From positions 1,167,405 to 1,231,404 of the forward strand of contig NZ_CP093397.1 of assembly GCF_029027585.1 (NCBI RefSeq): 64,000 nucleotides of DNA, written 5' to 3'. Positions within the stretch are counted from its first letter, which is position 1; the number at the start of each line of letters is the position of its first letter. A program made the position numbers and the translations under genes. Source of the DNA: Sulfurimonas sp. (GTDB lineage: Bacteria > Campylobacterota > Campylobacteria > Campylobacterales > Sulfurimonadaceae). The notes beneath the pieces were generated by a model, which saw nothing but the letters and a program-made list of their open reading frames with translations, was not told where the DNA came from and ran no database searches. This document shows, piece by piece, positions 1 to 7,625 of this stretch.

Positions 1-1
1 A

Positions 2-745
2 GGAATCTCTCACAATTACGAGAGAAACCATGAGTTCAATATTTGGTTTACTCTTGGTATCGCTCCTGATTCTACACTAGGACTTGATAAAACTGTTGAG
101 ATACTTGCAAAACTAACAGAGGCAGATGACTTCATTATGCTTCCAACTCTAAAACTTTTTAAAATTAATGTTAAATTAAACACAACTGGCAAAGATGAGA
201 AAAAAGAAAAAGTTAAAAAAGTTATTCATACTGAGATAGAGATGACACCCCTACATAACGCAATAGTAAGAACGGCACAGTATGATATAGAGATGATAAG
301 TGAGCCATTTAAAAAGATTATTGATGATTTAAATATTGACTATGATAAGTTTTTCTCTATTTTAAGAGAACTTCAAGATGCTGGAATAATGAGAAGATTT
401 GCATCTATACTTAATCATAGGAAAGCTGGTTTTAATGCAAACGCGATGGTTGTTTGGGATGTTGATGAAGGAGAAAAAGGCAAAGCTATCGGAGAAATAG
501 CGGCAGCTTTTAGCGCTGTTAGTCACTGTTACCTTCGCCCAAAATATCCAAACTGGCAATTTAACCTTTTTACTATGGTTCATGGTAAAACAAAAAAAGA
601 AACTAATGGTATAATTGCTGAAATGGCACAGGAAATAGACTCAAAAACTCATATGCCTCTTTATAGCTCAAGAGAGTTTAAAAAGATACGCATAGAATAC
701 TTCACCCCAGCAATTGAAGCTTGGGAAGAACAATATAGTAAATAG
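2..745 (+). CDS. nirDL: Siroheme decarboxylase, fused NirDL type (5' end outside window)
   Basis: The reading frame is open from base 2, so the gene begins before the window; the first internal ATG at 137 is not the start. The visible part holds the end of one AsnC/Lrp-like domain (HNYERNHEFNIWF, then an FTLG strand) and a second complete unit with a winged-helix part (LQDAGIMRRFASILNHRKAGF) and the matching HCYLRPKYPNWQFNLF motif. Two such units in one chain is the NirDL arrangement. The family decarboxylates siroheme to didecarboxysiroheme for haem d1 of cytochrome cd1 nitrite reductase, or for the alternative AhbAB haem route. I favour haem d1, but no nirS or nirJ is visible here. Three small membrane-protein genes follow 9 bases downstream. 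Confidence 0.85.
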   Translation, partial: GISHNYERNHEFNIWFTLGIAPDSTLGLDKTVEILAKLTEADDFIMLPTLKLFKINVKLNTTGKDEKKEKVKKVIHTEIEMTPLHNAIVRTAQYDIEMISEPFKKIIDDLNIDYDKFFSILRELQDAGIMRRFASILNHRKAGFNANAMVVWDVDEGEKGKAIGEIAAAFSAVSHCYLRPKYPNWQFNLFTMVHGKTKKETNGIIAEMAQEIDSKTHMPLYSSREFKKIRIEYFTPAIEAWEEQYSK

Positions 746-754
746 GAAAAATAA

Positions 755-1138
755 ATGGAACTTTTTTTTGAATTAGAGATAGTATATCTTATCATTGGTG
801 CTTTTATATTAACAATAACAGCTATTGTAACTACTAGAGATTTTATGCCAAAGGTTGCTTTTAAAAGAGGCATGTTAGGTGTTGGAGGATTTTTAACTTT
901 GATGATTTCTTTTCACTTCTATATGACAACCACAAGAATGGAAGGCGTAAAAGAGATTTTTAACAACAATGAAACTATCATTTGTGAAAACAAAATGCGT
1001 AGAACTATTTCAAGATCAGTTTTACTTTCTAAAGAATTAGGATGGAGGCTTGAAGGCGATAAGTTTAAAAATGATGGTTATGAGCGTGATTTTCATACCT
1101 CAAGATGTATAGAATTTGATGGAATAGTACCTAAGTAG
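755..1138 (+). CDS. Small two-helix membrane protein, unknown function
   Basis: A 127-residue protein with two N-terminal membrane helices (about residues 7-27 and 38-57) and a polar C-terminal half containing two cysteines (ETIICEN and TSRCIEF). The start follows an AGGAAAA ribosome site. It lies 9 bases after the siroheme decarboxylase gene and touches the next small gene, so it is probably cotranscribed with them. I do not recognise the family. The two cysteines, 40 residues apart in a probably exposed tail, could form a disulphide or bind a cofactor, but nothing in the sequence settles that. Confidence 0.75.
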   Translation: MELFFELEIVYLIIGAFILTITAIVTTRDFMPKVAFKRGMLGVGGFLTLMISFHFYMTTTRMEGVKEIFNNNETIICENKMRRTISRSVLLSKELGWRLEGDKFKNDGYERDFHTSRCIEFDGIVPK

Positions 1139-1300
1139 ATGCTAGCAATTTTAAAACGATACTCAATGGCACTTATTTTTCTTTTCGTTGTTGTTGTTCT
1201 TATGTTAGCTGGAACTTTTGGTGTTATGAGTTTTGCCAACGGCATGGTTAAAGAGATGGGAATAGAGATGAAACCAAGAGGGGAGGATATGACTAAATGA
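1139..1300 (+). CDS. 53-residue single-helix membrane peptide
   Basis: The ATG lies directly after the TAG of the preceding gene and the frame ends in ATGA, which overlaps the start of the next gene by four bases. The peptide has a short basic N-terminus, one hydrophobic helix (about residues 10-33) and a polar tail of MKPRGEDMTK type. A GGGGAGGAT site inside its 3' end serves the following gene. Its position in a chain of overlapping genes is the main reason to call it real; short length makes homology judgement impossible from here. Confidence 0.6.
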   Translation: MLAILKRYSMALIFLFVVVVLMLAGTFGVMSFANGMVKEMGIEMKPRGEDMTK

Positions 1301-1590
1301 GTTTAAATATTATACTTGTTATTGGTGTTATTTTAAGTATTGGTTTTCACTTTATTGGTGTTTATGCAAATGCAAAAAAAACAATATGGTTGATGCTTGT
1401 CATTATGTGGGCAGGTTCTTTTAGCATAGCAATGAATGAAGTTAAACCAAGTGCTTATGATGAAGTTAAAAAAATAAAAGGTCAATTTGAAGACACAGAT
1501 AAACTCATCCAAGATGCTGGAACTGAGATGTCTTTATATGATTTTTTACTAATTAAAAAAAGTTACATTAAAAATAATCCTAAAAAATGA
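1297..1590 (+). CDS. Small two-helix membrane protein, unknown function
   Basis: A 97-residue protein with two membrane helices (about residues 4-22 and 29-46) and a charged C-terminal segment. It overlaps the preceding 53-residue gene by four bases and has a GGGGAGG ribosome site 10 bases upstream. It also overlaps the next gene by four bases. Coupled translation of these genes suggests a shared task, perhaps a membrane complex linked to the nitrite-reductase cofactor genes upstream. The family is not recognised. Confidence 0.7.
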   Translation: MSLNIILVIGVILSIGFHFIGVYANAKKTIWLMLVIMWAGSFSIAMNEVKPSAYDEVKKIKGQFEDTDKLIQDAGTEMSLYDFLLIKKSYIKNNPKK

Positions 1591-2282
1591 TACAGCTTAA
1601 AAGCATCTCTATCATTGGTTGCGGTTGGTTGGGTAAACCGTTAGCTAAGACTCTTGAAAAAGAGTCTAGAGTCCAGTGTTTTGATAGAGAAAAAACTTCA
1701 GACAACTCCTCTTTTTGGCAAAACGACACAATAATAATTGCAATAAATACAAAAGATAACTATCTAAAAACTCTACAGAAAATCGCAAAACTCAGCTCTA
1801 CTTCTTCAAATATCATCTTGTTAAGTTCTATCTCTGTATATAGAGAATTTAACTCTATCTTAGATGAAAATGTAGATATAACACAAAAAAATCTTCAAAA
1901 AGAAGCAGAAGAGTTAATGCAAAATTTAAGAAAAAATCTTCTTATTTTACGACTTGGCGGTTTGATGGGCGAAGATAGGATCTCTGGAAAATGGAAAAAA
2001 GTATCTTCGTTTAAAGATGGACCTGTAAATTATATACATCGTGAAGATGTTATAAACATAATAAAAAAGTTGCTTAAAAGTGATGTGAAAAATGGGATTT
2101 TTAACCTTGTCGCACCACAACATCCCCTTCGTTCACTTGTACATGAACAAAATGCAAAAAACTTTGGTTTCATGCTAGGGAGTTTTAAAGAAAAAACTTC
2201 TAAAATAATCAACTCTGATGCTATCATCAAAAAACTAAACTATACTTTTTTATATCCAAATCCATTAAAGTTTTGGAACTAA
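1587..2282 (+). CDS. NAD(P)-binding epimerase/dehydratase-like protein
   Basis: A 231-residue protein beginning with a Rossmann motif (IIGCGWLGKPLA, residues 9-20), followed by a strand ending LLSSISVYRE, as in atypical short-chain dehydrogenases of the YeeZ type. A KDGPVNYIHREDV segment (about residues 142-154) matches the late binding region of that superfamily. The substrate is unknown. The gene overlaps the preceding membrane-protein gene by four bases and so closes that operon. Confidence 0.7.
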   Translation: MIQLKSISIIGCGWLGKPLAKTLEKESRVQCFDREKTSDNSSFWQNDTIIIAINTKDNYLKTLQKIAKLSSTSSNIILLSSISVYREFNSILDENVDITQKNLQKEAEELMQNLRKNLLILRLGGLMGEDRISGKWKKVSSFKDGPVNYIHREDVINIIKKLLKSDVKNGIFNLVAPQHPLRSLVHEQNAKNFGFMLGSFKEKTSKIINSDAIIKKLNYTFLYPNPLKFWN

Positions 2283-2365
2283 TCATAAAACTTGAGCAAA
2301 CTCAGCATAATTATAATAAAATTATATTATAATTATAAATATTGATTATCTAAAGGAAAGATTTT

Positions 2366-2620
2366 ATGAAATTTTTTTTTATACTACTTATGACACTAAG
2401 CTCCATTTTATTAGCTTCAGATACTACGCAAGAAACAAAAATGGATAAAGAAATTCAAAAACAGATAGAAAAAGAAAAGAGGTATGCAAAAGAGCAAACT
2501 TTTTATAAAGGCAAGGATTATAATCTAAAAAGTTTTGAAGTAAATCCTGATGCCATAAAATCTATCCCAAAATCAAATATTGACTACTCTGACGGTGATA
2601 ATGTTTTAGAGATGGACTAA
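2366..2620 (+). CDS. Small secreted protein, unknown function
   Basis: An 84-residue protein with a typical signal peptide (about residues 1-18) preceded by an AAAGGAAAG ribosome site. The mature part is lysine- and glutamate-rich, then ends in NIDYSDGDNVLEMD. No family is recognised. The last 102 bases of the gene (2518-2619) occur again at 3482-3583 with one mismatch, on the far side of a toxin-antitoxin pair, so the gene end has taken part in a duplication or integration. Confidence 0.7.
   Translation: MKFFFILLMTLSSILLASDTTQETKMDKEIQKQIEKEKRYAKEQTFYKGKDYNLKSFEVNPDAIKSIPKSNIDYSDGDNVLEMD
2518..2619 (+). repeat. Direct repeat copy 1 (102 bp)
   Basis: These 102 bases form the 3' third of the small secreted-protein gene. 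They match 3482-3583 at 101 of 102 positions; the only difference is C at 2524 against T at 3488. Similarity stops at the stop codon on the right. The 862 bases between the copies hold the toxin-antitoxin pair. Confidence 0.95.
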
Positions 2621-2670
2621 AAGAAATATTTTAAAAAAGGTGATACTATATATATTATTACATAATACTT

Positions 2671-2997
2671 TTATATCTCATCACGAATAATCTCTTTTAG
2701 TTTATGAGTCAAAATTGTATCTCTATCACTCTTTGCATACATTGTAACAAGATATAAATTATCTCCATTGACATAGTATGTCACAACTCTAAAACCTGCT
2801 CTTTTACCCGTTGGTATAGATGAGTTTTGAAGTCTTACTTTATATAGTCCACTTTCAAGAGCTATCCCTAATTCTGGATTCTTACTAAGTTCTTCGATTA
2901 GAAGAGATAAATCTTCTTTTATTTTTGGAAATCGTTTCTTTAATTTTTTAACATCTTTATCAAACCGAGGAATGGTTTCAATGCTATAATTCATCAA
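2671..2997 (-). CDS. RelE/ParE-superfamily toxin
   Basis: A 108-residue basic protein with the RelE/ParE layout: an N-terminal helical pair (RFDKDVKKLKKRFPKIKEDL), a central strand region (GLYKVRLQN, GKRAGFRVVTYY) and a final YLVTMYAKSDRDTI strand-helix. The last motif is typical of RelE-like mRNA interferases. It overlaps the upstream antitoxin gene by 14 bases. The target, ribosome-bound mRNA or gyrase, cannot be told from the sequence. Confidence 0.8.
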   Translation of the reverse strand: MMNYSIETIPRFDKDVKKLKKRFPKIKEDLSLLIEELSKNPELGIALESGLYKVRLQNSSIPTGKRAGFRVVTYYVNGDNLYLVTMYAKSDRDTILTHKLKEIIRDEI

Positions 2998-3202
2998 GTA
3001 GTTCTTTTACAGGTCTTGAATGTAAATCGCCATTATTAACAGCTTTAATTTCTTCTAATCCTTCTCTAAAATTACTTATTACTTCTTTTTCATTTTGAGA
3101 ATTTAATTTTAAAACTTCTACGCCATCGCTTTTAAAATGTTCTAACATCCACAGAACTTTATCTGCGATAGATTCATTTTTAATATCTATTGCTAATTGC
3201 AT
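2984..3202 (-). CDS. Antitoxin of the RelE/ParE-type pair
   Basis: A 72-residue acidic protein directly upstream of the toxin gene, overlapping it by 14 bases. It has a strong AAAGGAG site just before its ATG and a good promoter upstream. The sequence begins MQLAIDIKNESIADKVLWML and ends with a charged stretch likely to wrap the toxin. The gene order antitoxin-toxin and the sizes fit a type II module; the antitoxin family itself is not clearly recognisable. Confidence 0.7.
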   Translation of the reverse strand: MQLAIDIKNESIADKVLWMLEHFKSDGVEVLKLNSQNEKEVISNFREGLEEIKAVNNGDLHSRPVKELLDEL

Positions 3203-3235
3203 GAGGTCTCCTTTTTGAATATTTTTATAATTTAG

Positions 3236-3264
3236 ATTATAGCATGTTAGTCATTTCACTACAA
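3236..3264 (-). promoter_or_regulatory. Promoter of the toxin-antitoxin operon
   Basis: On the minus strand TTGTAG (3264-3259) and TATAAT (3241-3236) are separated by 17 bases, 33 bases before the antitoxin ATG. This is a near-consensus vegetative promoter. Confidence 0.6.
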
Positions 3265-3274
3265 CAAAATACAC

Positions 3275-3339
3275 ATTACCCGTTCCACTATCCACGATAT
3301 TGCTTTCCCGTATCGGGTGGAGTCATTGGAGCGGTTAAT
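3275..3339. repeat. Imperfect inverted repeat in the inserted block
   Basis: The left arm at 3275-3295 and the right arm at 3317-3339 pair with a few mismatches and a 2-base length difference, around a 21-base loop. The stretch is less AT-rich than its surroundings and lies between the toxin-antitoxin promoter and direct repeat copy 2. The rest of 3203-3473 shows no convincing gene on either strand. The fold is attC-like in outline, but the integron core sites are not seen. Confidence 0.5.
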
Positions 3340-3473
3340 TGGTATGTGAGTATCATCTGTCTCATGAGTGGAGTTAATAATTAAGATAGTGATTTTAAAG
3401 AGTTTAAGAGGTACAGAAAGTCAACACAGTTCTATTATTTGTTAAATAGTATATAATGTTGATTATGATTAGC

Positions 3474-3584
3474 ATGAAGGCTTATAATTTAAAAAGTTTT
3501 GAAGTAAATCCTGATGCCATAAAATCTATCCCAAAATCAAATATTGACTACTCTGACGGTGATAATGTTTTAGAGATGGACTAG
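3474..3584 (+). pseudogene. Truncated 3' copy of the small secreted-protein gene
   Basis: Direct repeat copy 2 leaves a 36-codon frame (ATG at 3474, TAG at 3582) whose last 34 residues equal the C-terminus of the protein at 2366-2620. The signal peptide and promoter-proximal half are missing, and the stop is TAG rather than TAA. It is a duplicated gene tail, not a likely functional gene. Confidence 0.75.
3482..3583 (+). repeat. Direct repeat copy 2 (102 bp)
   Basis: This is the second copy of the 102-bp repeat that also ends the gene at 2366-2620, with one mismatch. It ends 22 bases before the 3' end of tRNA-Ser, so the repeat and tRNA form one boundary of the inserted block. Confidence 0.95.
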
Positions 3585-3605
3585 AAACTAATAAGTATTT
3601 ATCTA

Positions 3606-3695
3606 TGGTGGTCGAGGTGAGATTCGAACTCACGGTGGATTTGCACCCACACAACCTTTCCAAGGTTGCACCATCGGCCACTCGGACACTCGACC
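3606..3695 (-). tRNA. tRNA-Ser (anticodon GGA)
   Basis: The acceptor arms GGTCGAG and CTCGACC pair fully and the 3' CCA is encoded. The anticodon stem CAACC/GGTTG encloses the loop TTGGAAA, giving anticodon GGA (3659-3661 on the plus strand), which reads UCC and UCU. The long variable arm and the GTTCGAATC T loop are both typical of serine tRNAs. The gene is 90 bases long and its 3' end faces the toxin-antitoxin block. Confidence 0.96.
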
Positions 3696-3795
3696 ATATA
3701 TTAAAAAGAAACCGCATCTTACCTTTATCATTCTTAAAAATCAAATTTTTATCTTATTTTAGATAAAATCACATATTATTTCACAAAGGATAGGA

Positions 3796-5721
3796 ATGCT
3801 AAGCATTGCTTCATTTTTAAAACTCTTAAAAGAATCATTTAGAGATTTATTGCCTATCATTCTTGTTATTATGTTTTTTCAACTTGCCATCATTCAAAGT
3901 GTACCTGAAAACTGGTTAAGCACTTCTATTGGACTTGCTATTGTTGGTGTTGGACTTGCTGTTTTTCTTTTAGGGCTTGAAGTTGGTATCTTTCCTGTTG
4001 GGGAAGGTCTTGCTAGTGAGTTTGCAAGAAAAGGCTCCACAAAATGGATAATAATATTTGCTTTTATGATTGGTTTTGGTACTACTATCGCCGAGCCTGC
4101 CCTTATTGTCATCGCACAAAAAGCTGCTAGTATTAGTGCGGGGCGAATAGATGCTACATTTTTAAGACTCGTTGTTGCTTTTTCTGTTGGCTTTGCCATT
4201 GTTGTTGGTGTTTGGCGGATTATAAAAGGTCATCCTATCCACTACTATATCATCTCTGGATACATCATGGTTGTAGCTGCAACAGCCTTTGCACCAAAAG
4301 AGATAGTTGGTCTTGCTTATGATTTAGGTGGAGTTACTACTTCAACCGTAACCGTTCCCCTTGTAGCAGCTCTTGGGATCGGTCTAGCATCTACCATAAA
4401 AGGTCGAAATCCTGTTTTAGATGGTTTTGGACTTATTGCATTTGCTTCTTTAACTCCTATGATATTTGTACAGTTTTATGGAATTTTCGTATATGAGTTT
4501 GTAGATGCAACTACAGCTATAACCACTCAAATAACAGAAATTCCAAAAACACCCTTAGCATTTGACTTTAAAATTCTTAGTATTTTGCAAGGTCTTATAG
4601 ATGTTATCATTGATGTTCTGCCCATCTTGGGAATTATAATCTTTTTTCAATATGTAATCCTTAAACAAAAAATCGACAATCTAAAAGAAGTTATTATAGG
4701 TTTTGGTTTAGTTATTCTCGGTCTAGATGCTTTTGTAGTTGGCTTAGAAATGGGTTTATTTTCTGTTGGTGAAACGATGGCGTTTGAGCTAACTCAATAT
4801 GACAACAACTTTATCATATACTCTTTTGGTTTTCTTATTGGTTTTTCTACAACTATGGCGGAACCTTCCCTAACTGCTATTGCAAAAAAAGCAAAAGAAA
4901 TTAGTGATGGCAAGATAAATGACTTTGTTCTTCGTCTTTTTGTTGCGCTTGGTGTTGCTATTGGTATTTCCCTTGGAGCATACAGAATTGTTGTTGGTGG
5001 AGAAATTGTTTACTATATCATGGCAGGTTATCTTTTTGTAATAGCTCTTACTTTTATTGCACCAAAATATATCATCCCCATAGCTTATGATAGTGGTGGT
5101 GTTACAACATCAACTATCACTGTTCCTCTTGTTGCAGCTCTTGGTCTTGGACTAGCTACAAACATAGATGGAAGGGACCCACTTATTGATGGATTTGGTT
5201 TGATTGCTTTTGCTTCACTCTTTCCTATGCTTACCGTTATGCTCTATGGTATCATCACCGACAGGATGGGAATAAAAGGTGTTCAAGAGATAGAGGAAAT
5301 GCATAAACATGAGCTCCAAGATGCCATCGAACATGCTTATGATATGGGGCTCTCAACTATCAACATAGAAGGAACGGGAGAACGGCACTCCTATAAAATG
5401 CCTTTTTCAGCAGTTCATGTCATAGTACCTAAAAAAAATCAAGATAAAGCTCTTATGGCCGCTCGTGATGCAGGTGCTGGAGGAGTGACTATTATGGATG
5501 CTCACGGTATGGGACTTCTTGAAATGGACAACTTTTACAAACGACTTTATAGTGAGCCAACAGATGTAAATCTAATGTTTGTCGTTCCTAGCAAAAAAGT
5601 TGATGCTATTATACTTGCTGTGATGAGAAAACTAGATATTGTAGGAAAAGGAGATGGTGTATCTTACTCTTACCCAGTATCGCATCTTAAAGGCTTAACT
5701 CTAAAAAGTAGTGATTTATAA
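3796..5721 (+). CDS. Tandem DUF1538 membrane protein with PII-like C-terminus
   Basis: A 641-residue membrane protein made of two DUF1538 repeats (about residues 1-235 and 255-485). Each repeat carries GLEVG/GLEMG, a GF-TT-AEP motif and a [17 protein letters not shown] motif, which look like paired re-entrant transport elements. After the second repeat comes a soluble domain (about 505-641) with strands and turns like nitrogen regulator PII ([32 protein letters not shown]). A sensory domain on a transporter-like core suggests regulated ion or solute movement; the substrate is not known. An AAGGATAGGA site precedes the ATG. Confidence 0.8.
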   Translation: MLSIASFLKLLKESFRDLLPIILVIMFFQLAIIQSVPENWLSTSIGLAIVGVGLAVFLLGLEVGIFPVGEGLASEFARKGSTKWIIIFAFMIGFGTTIAEPALIVIAQKAASISAGRIDATFLRLVVAFSVGFAIVVGVWRIIKGHPIHYYIISGYIMVVAATAFAPKEIVGLAYDLGGVTTSTVTVPLVAALGIGLASTIKGRNPVLDGFGLIAFASLTPMIFVQFYGIFVYEFVDATTAITTQITEIPKTPLAFDFKILSILQGLIDVIIDVLPILGIIIFFQYVILKQKIDNLKEVIIGFGLVILGLDAFVVGLEMGLFSVGETMAFELTQYDNNFIIYSFGFLIGFSTTMAEPSLTAIAKKAKEISDGKINDFVLRLFVALGVAIGISLGAYRIVVGGEIVYYIMAGYLFVIALTFIAPKYIIPIAYDSGGVTTSTITVPLVAALGLGLATNIDGRDPLIDGFGLIAFASLFPMLTVMLYGIITDRMGIKGVQEIEEMHKHELQDAIEHAYDMGLSTINIEGTGERHSYKMPFSAVHVIVPKKNQDKALMAARDAGAGGVTIMDAHGMGLLEMDNFYKRLYSEPTDVNLMFVVPSKKVDAIILAVMRKLDIVGKGDGVSYSYPVSHLKGLTLKSSDL

Positions 5722-5724
5722 GTT

Positions 5725-6351
5725 TTATTTTAAAAGGTCCTTGTAATCATATTTAGTTAAATTGATATAGTATTTTTTCCCTATTCTTATGATTCTACTA
5801 TCAGATTTAGCTACCTTTTTAAATCTCTCTTTTATCTTTAAACTCTTCTTTTTTGAAATATTATTATTTTTTAGATAACTTTTTAGAGAAATCGGTGTAC
5901 CTTCTTTTTCAGCTTGTGCTTCTATTTCTACTTCTACTAACTCTTCTTCATCTGGAGCATTAAGTAAAAACTTTGATGAGATAGTATTTAGTATATTCTT
6001 TAACTGCTCATCTTTATCTTTATAAATTTGTTCTATTTTCTCTCGCTCAGATATTAGCATCTGCTCTTTTTGATCTCTTAGCGTTTTTGTTTCACCTTCG
6101 AGTTTTTCAACTTTTGTTTGTAACTTTTGGTTTTGTTCTTCTAAAAACTTATAATACTTAGCATCTGTATGAACAACAGATACTCTTCTTGTACTTGTTT
6201 TGTTAGTTGTTTGAGAACTTTTTGTTATAAGGACATACTTTATGCCATCTTCAACAACACTCTGTAAAGAGCCTCTTCTTATGCGGTTATGAATTGCCTC
6301 TTTTGATACACCAAGTTTTGTAGCAGCATCTGCTATACTCATTTTACTCAT
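5725..6351 (-). CDS. HTH coiled-coil DNA-binding protein
   Basis: A 208-residue protein. Residues 1-45 form a MerR/excisionase-like helix-turn-helix (SIADAATKLGVSKEAIHNRIRRG) with a wing-like strand (GIKYVLI). Residues 65-125 are strongly coiled-coil, and the C-terminus is a lysine-rich helical part with a second short strand pair (IIRIGKKYYINL). It lies five bases after yajQ and is likely the last gene of that run. The target is unknown. Confidence 0.65.
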   Translation of the reverse strand: MSKMSIADAATKLGVSKEAIHNRIRRGSLQSVVEDGIKYVLITKSSQTTNKTSTRRVSVVHTDAKYYKFLEEQNQKLQTKVEKLEGETKTLRDQKEQMLISEREKIEQIYKDKDEQLKNILNTISSKFLLNAPDEEELVEVEIEAQAEKEGTPISLKSYLKNNNISKKKSLKIKERFKKVAKSDSRIIRIGKKYYINLTKYDYKDLLK

Positions 6352-6356
6352 ATCTA

Positions 6357-6854
6357 TTACCTCATATTTTCAAAAACAAGTGGTGCTTCCCACTCACCTG
6401 AACGAATCTCTGCCATTACTTTTTGCAAGTCATCAAGATTCTTGCCCTTAACTCTTATAGCATCTCCTTCTATTTGAGCGTTCACCTTTAACTTCATCTT
6501 CTTTATCTCTGCTGTTATTTTTTTAGCTTCTTTAGACTCTATATAATCAACAACCTTAAAGGTCATTTTTCTATTGTTTCCAGAAGAATCTTCAACTTTC
6601 AACTCTTCTAAAACTTTTGAAGAGAGTCCTTGTTTTAAAAATTTTGCTACAACTATATCTTTTAAAGCATCAAGTTTATTATCACTAGATGCTATTAGAA
6701 TAAGCGTTTTAGCTTTTTCGTTATATGTAACTTCATATGTAGTTCCCTTAAAATCGTAGCGATTAGCAACTTCTCTATCTACCATATTTATAGCATTTTT
6801 AAAATTTTGCATATCTATTTTTGCACTAATATCAAATGAGTGTTCTTTTGCCAC
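6357..6854 (-). CDS. yajQ: YajQ family nucleotide-binding protein
   Basis: A 165-residue protein of normal family length. It opens with SFDISAKIDMQNFKNAINM, contains NRYDFKG and ends GEWEAPLVFENMR, all hallmark YajQ segments. Members bind cyclic di-GMP in some bacteria and nucleic acid or nucleotides in others. The gene lies about 70 bases after sdhB and five bases before the HTH gene, so it may share their transcript. Confidence 0.93.
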   Translation of the reverse strand: MAKEHSFDISAKIDMQNFKNAINMVDREVANRYDFKGTTYEVTYNEKAKTLILIASSDNKLDALKDIVVAKFLKQGLSSKVLEELKVEDSSGNNRKMTFKVVDYIESKEAKKITAEIKKMKLKVNAQIEGDAIRVKGKNLDDLQKVMAEIRSGEWEAPLVFENMR

Positions 6855-6923
6855 AGTAATTCCTTAATTTTATTTCATAACAGTTTTTATTATTATAACA
6901 TATTACTAAGTTTGTTAGTCGTT

Positions 6924-7625
6924 TTAAAAACTAGGACTTCCATCAAAAGAGCCAAAACTACCAAAAGAAGCAAAACTTGGGTCAGTGTATCCTAACATCA
7001 TAGACTTTGAACGAAGTTTTTCTATATCTGCTTTACTTGAAATATCTTGTGGACAAACAAGCGTACATTCATTACAAAGCGTACAATCCCAGATACCATT
7101 TTTCTGCAAGGCATCTATCTTAGAAACCTCATCATTATCTCTAACATCACTCACATATCTCCAAACTTTTGTTAGTGAGAATGGTCCTAAAAACTCTGGA
7201 TTTACTTCATACACGGGACAAGCACTATAACAAGAACCACATAAAATACAGTCACTTTGAATCTCATTTATTTTTTCATTTTCTTGAGTTGGTTTTACAT
7301 CTGAAAGAAATGGATTTTGCCAAGCTTTTGCTTTTTTGTTAAACTCGTACGCCTTGTCCATATTCACAACTAAGTCACGAATTACTAAAGAGTTTTTAAG
7401 TGGTTCTATAAAATCATCTTCTTGTATTTTATATGAACAAGCTAAAACTTCTCTACCATTGACACGCATGGCGCAACTTCCACAAACACTACTTCTACAT
7501 CCACTAGCAAAACTTAAACTTGCGTCTTGAGTCGTTTTTATCTTTTGTAAAACTTCTAAAAGAGTGGCATTTTGCATCTGTACTTCGTACTCTACTTTAG
7601 TTTGTCTTTGTATAAAAATCTTCAT
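6924..7625 (-). CDS. sdhB: Succinate dehydrogenase/fumarate reductase iron-sulfur subunit
   Basis: A 233-residue protein with a [2Fe-2S] ferredoxin domain (CRSSVCGSCAMRVNGREVLAC, cysteines about 43-63) and a second domain with CILCGSCYSACP and CTLCNECTLVCP. In ordinary SdhB/FrdB the last motif lacks the second cysteine and binds [3Fe-4S]; here it is present, as in archaeal and class E-type enzymes, so a [4Fe-4S] centre is likely. The C-terminus is a Phe/Ser/Gly tail. It overlaps sdhA by four bases. No membrane-anchor gene is adjacent. Confidence 0.88.
   Translation of the reverse strand: MKIFIQRQTKVEYEVQMQNATLLEVLQKIKTTQDASLSFASGCRSSVCGSCAMRVNGREVLACSYKIQEDDFIEPLKNSLVIRDLVVNMDKAYEFNKKAKAWQNPFLSDVKPTQENEKINEIQSDCILCGSCYSACPVYEVNPEFLGPFSLTKVWRYVSDVRDNDEVSKIDALQKNGIWDCTLCNECTLVCPQDISSKADIEKLRSKSMMLGYTDPSFASFGSFGSFDGSPSF

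Noticed and set aside
2366-2380. Homopolymer tract as a phase-variation switch (T run near the start of the secreted-protein gene)
   Set aside because: T runs of this length are common at this base composition, and no G tract typical of phase-variable Campylobacterota genes is present.
3275-3339. Integron attC site
   Set aside because: The inverted-repeat shape is suggestive, but the RYYYAAC and GTTRRRY core sites are not at the ends and no integrase is present.
3526-3744. Minus-strand 72-codon frame across the tRNA-Ser gene
   Set aside because: It covers the tRNA and repeat copy 2 and shows no protein-like composition or ribosome site.
3894-4199. Minus-strand 101-codon frame within the DUF1538 gene
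   Set aside because: It is a shadow of the repeated transporter motif on the opposite strand.
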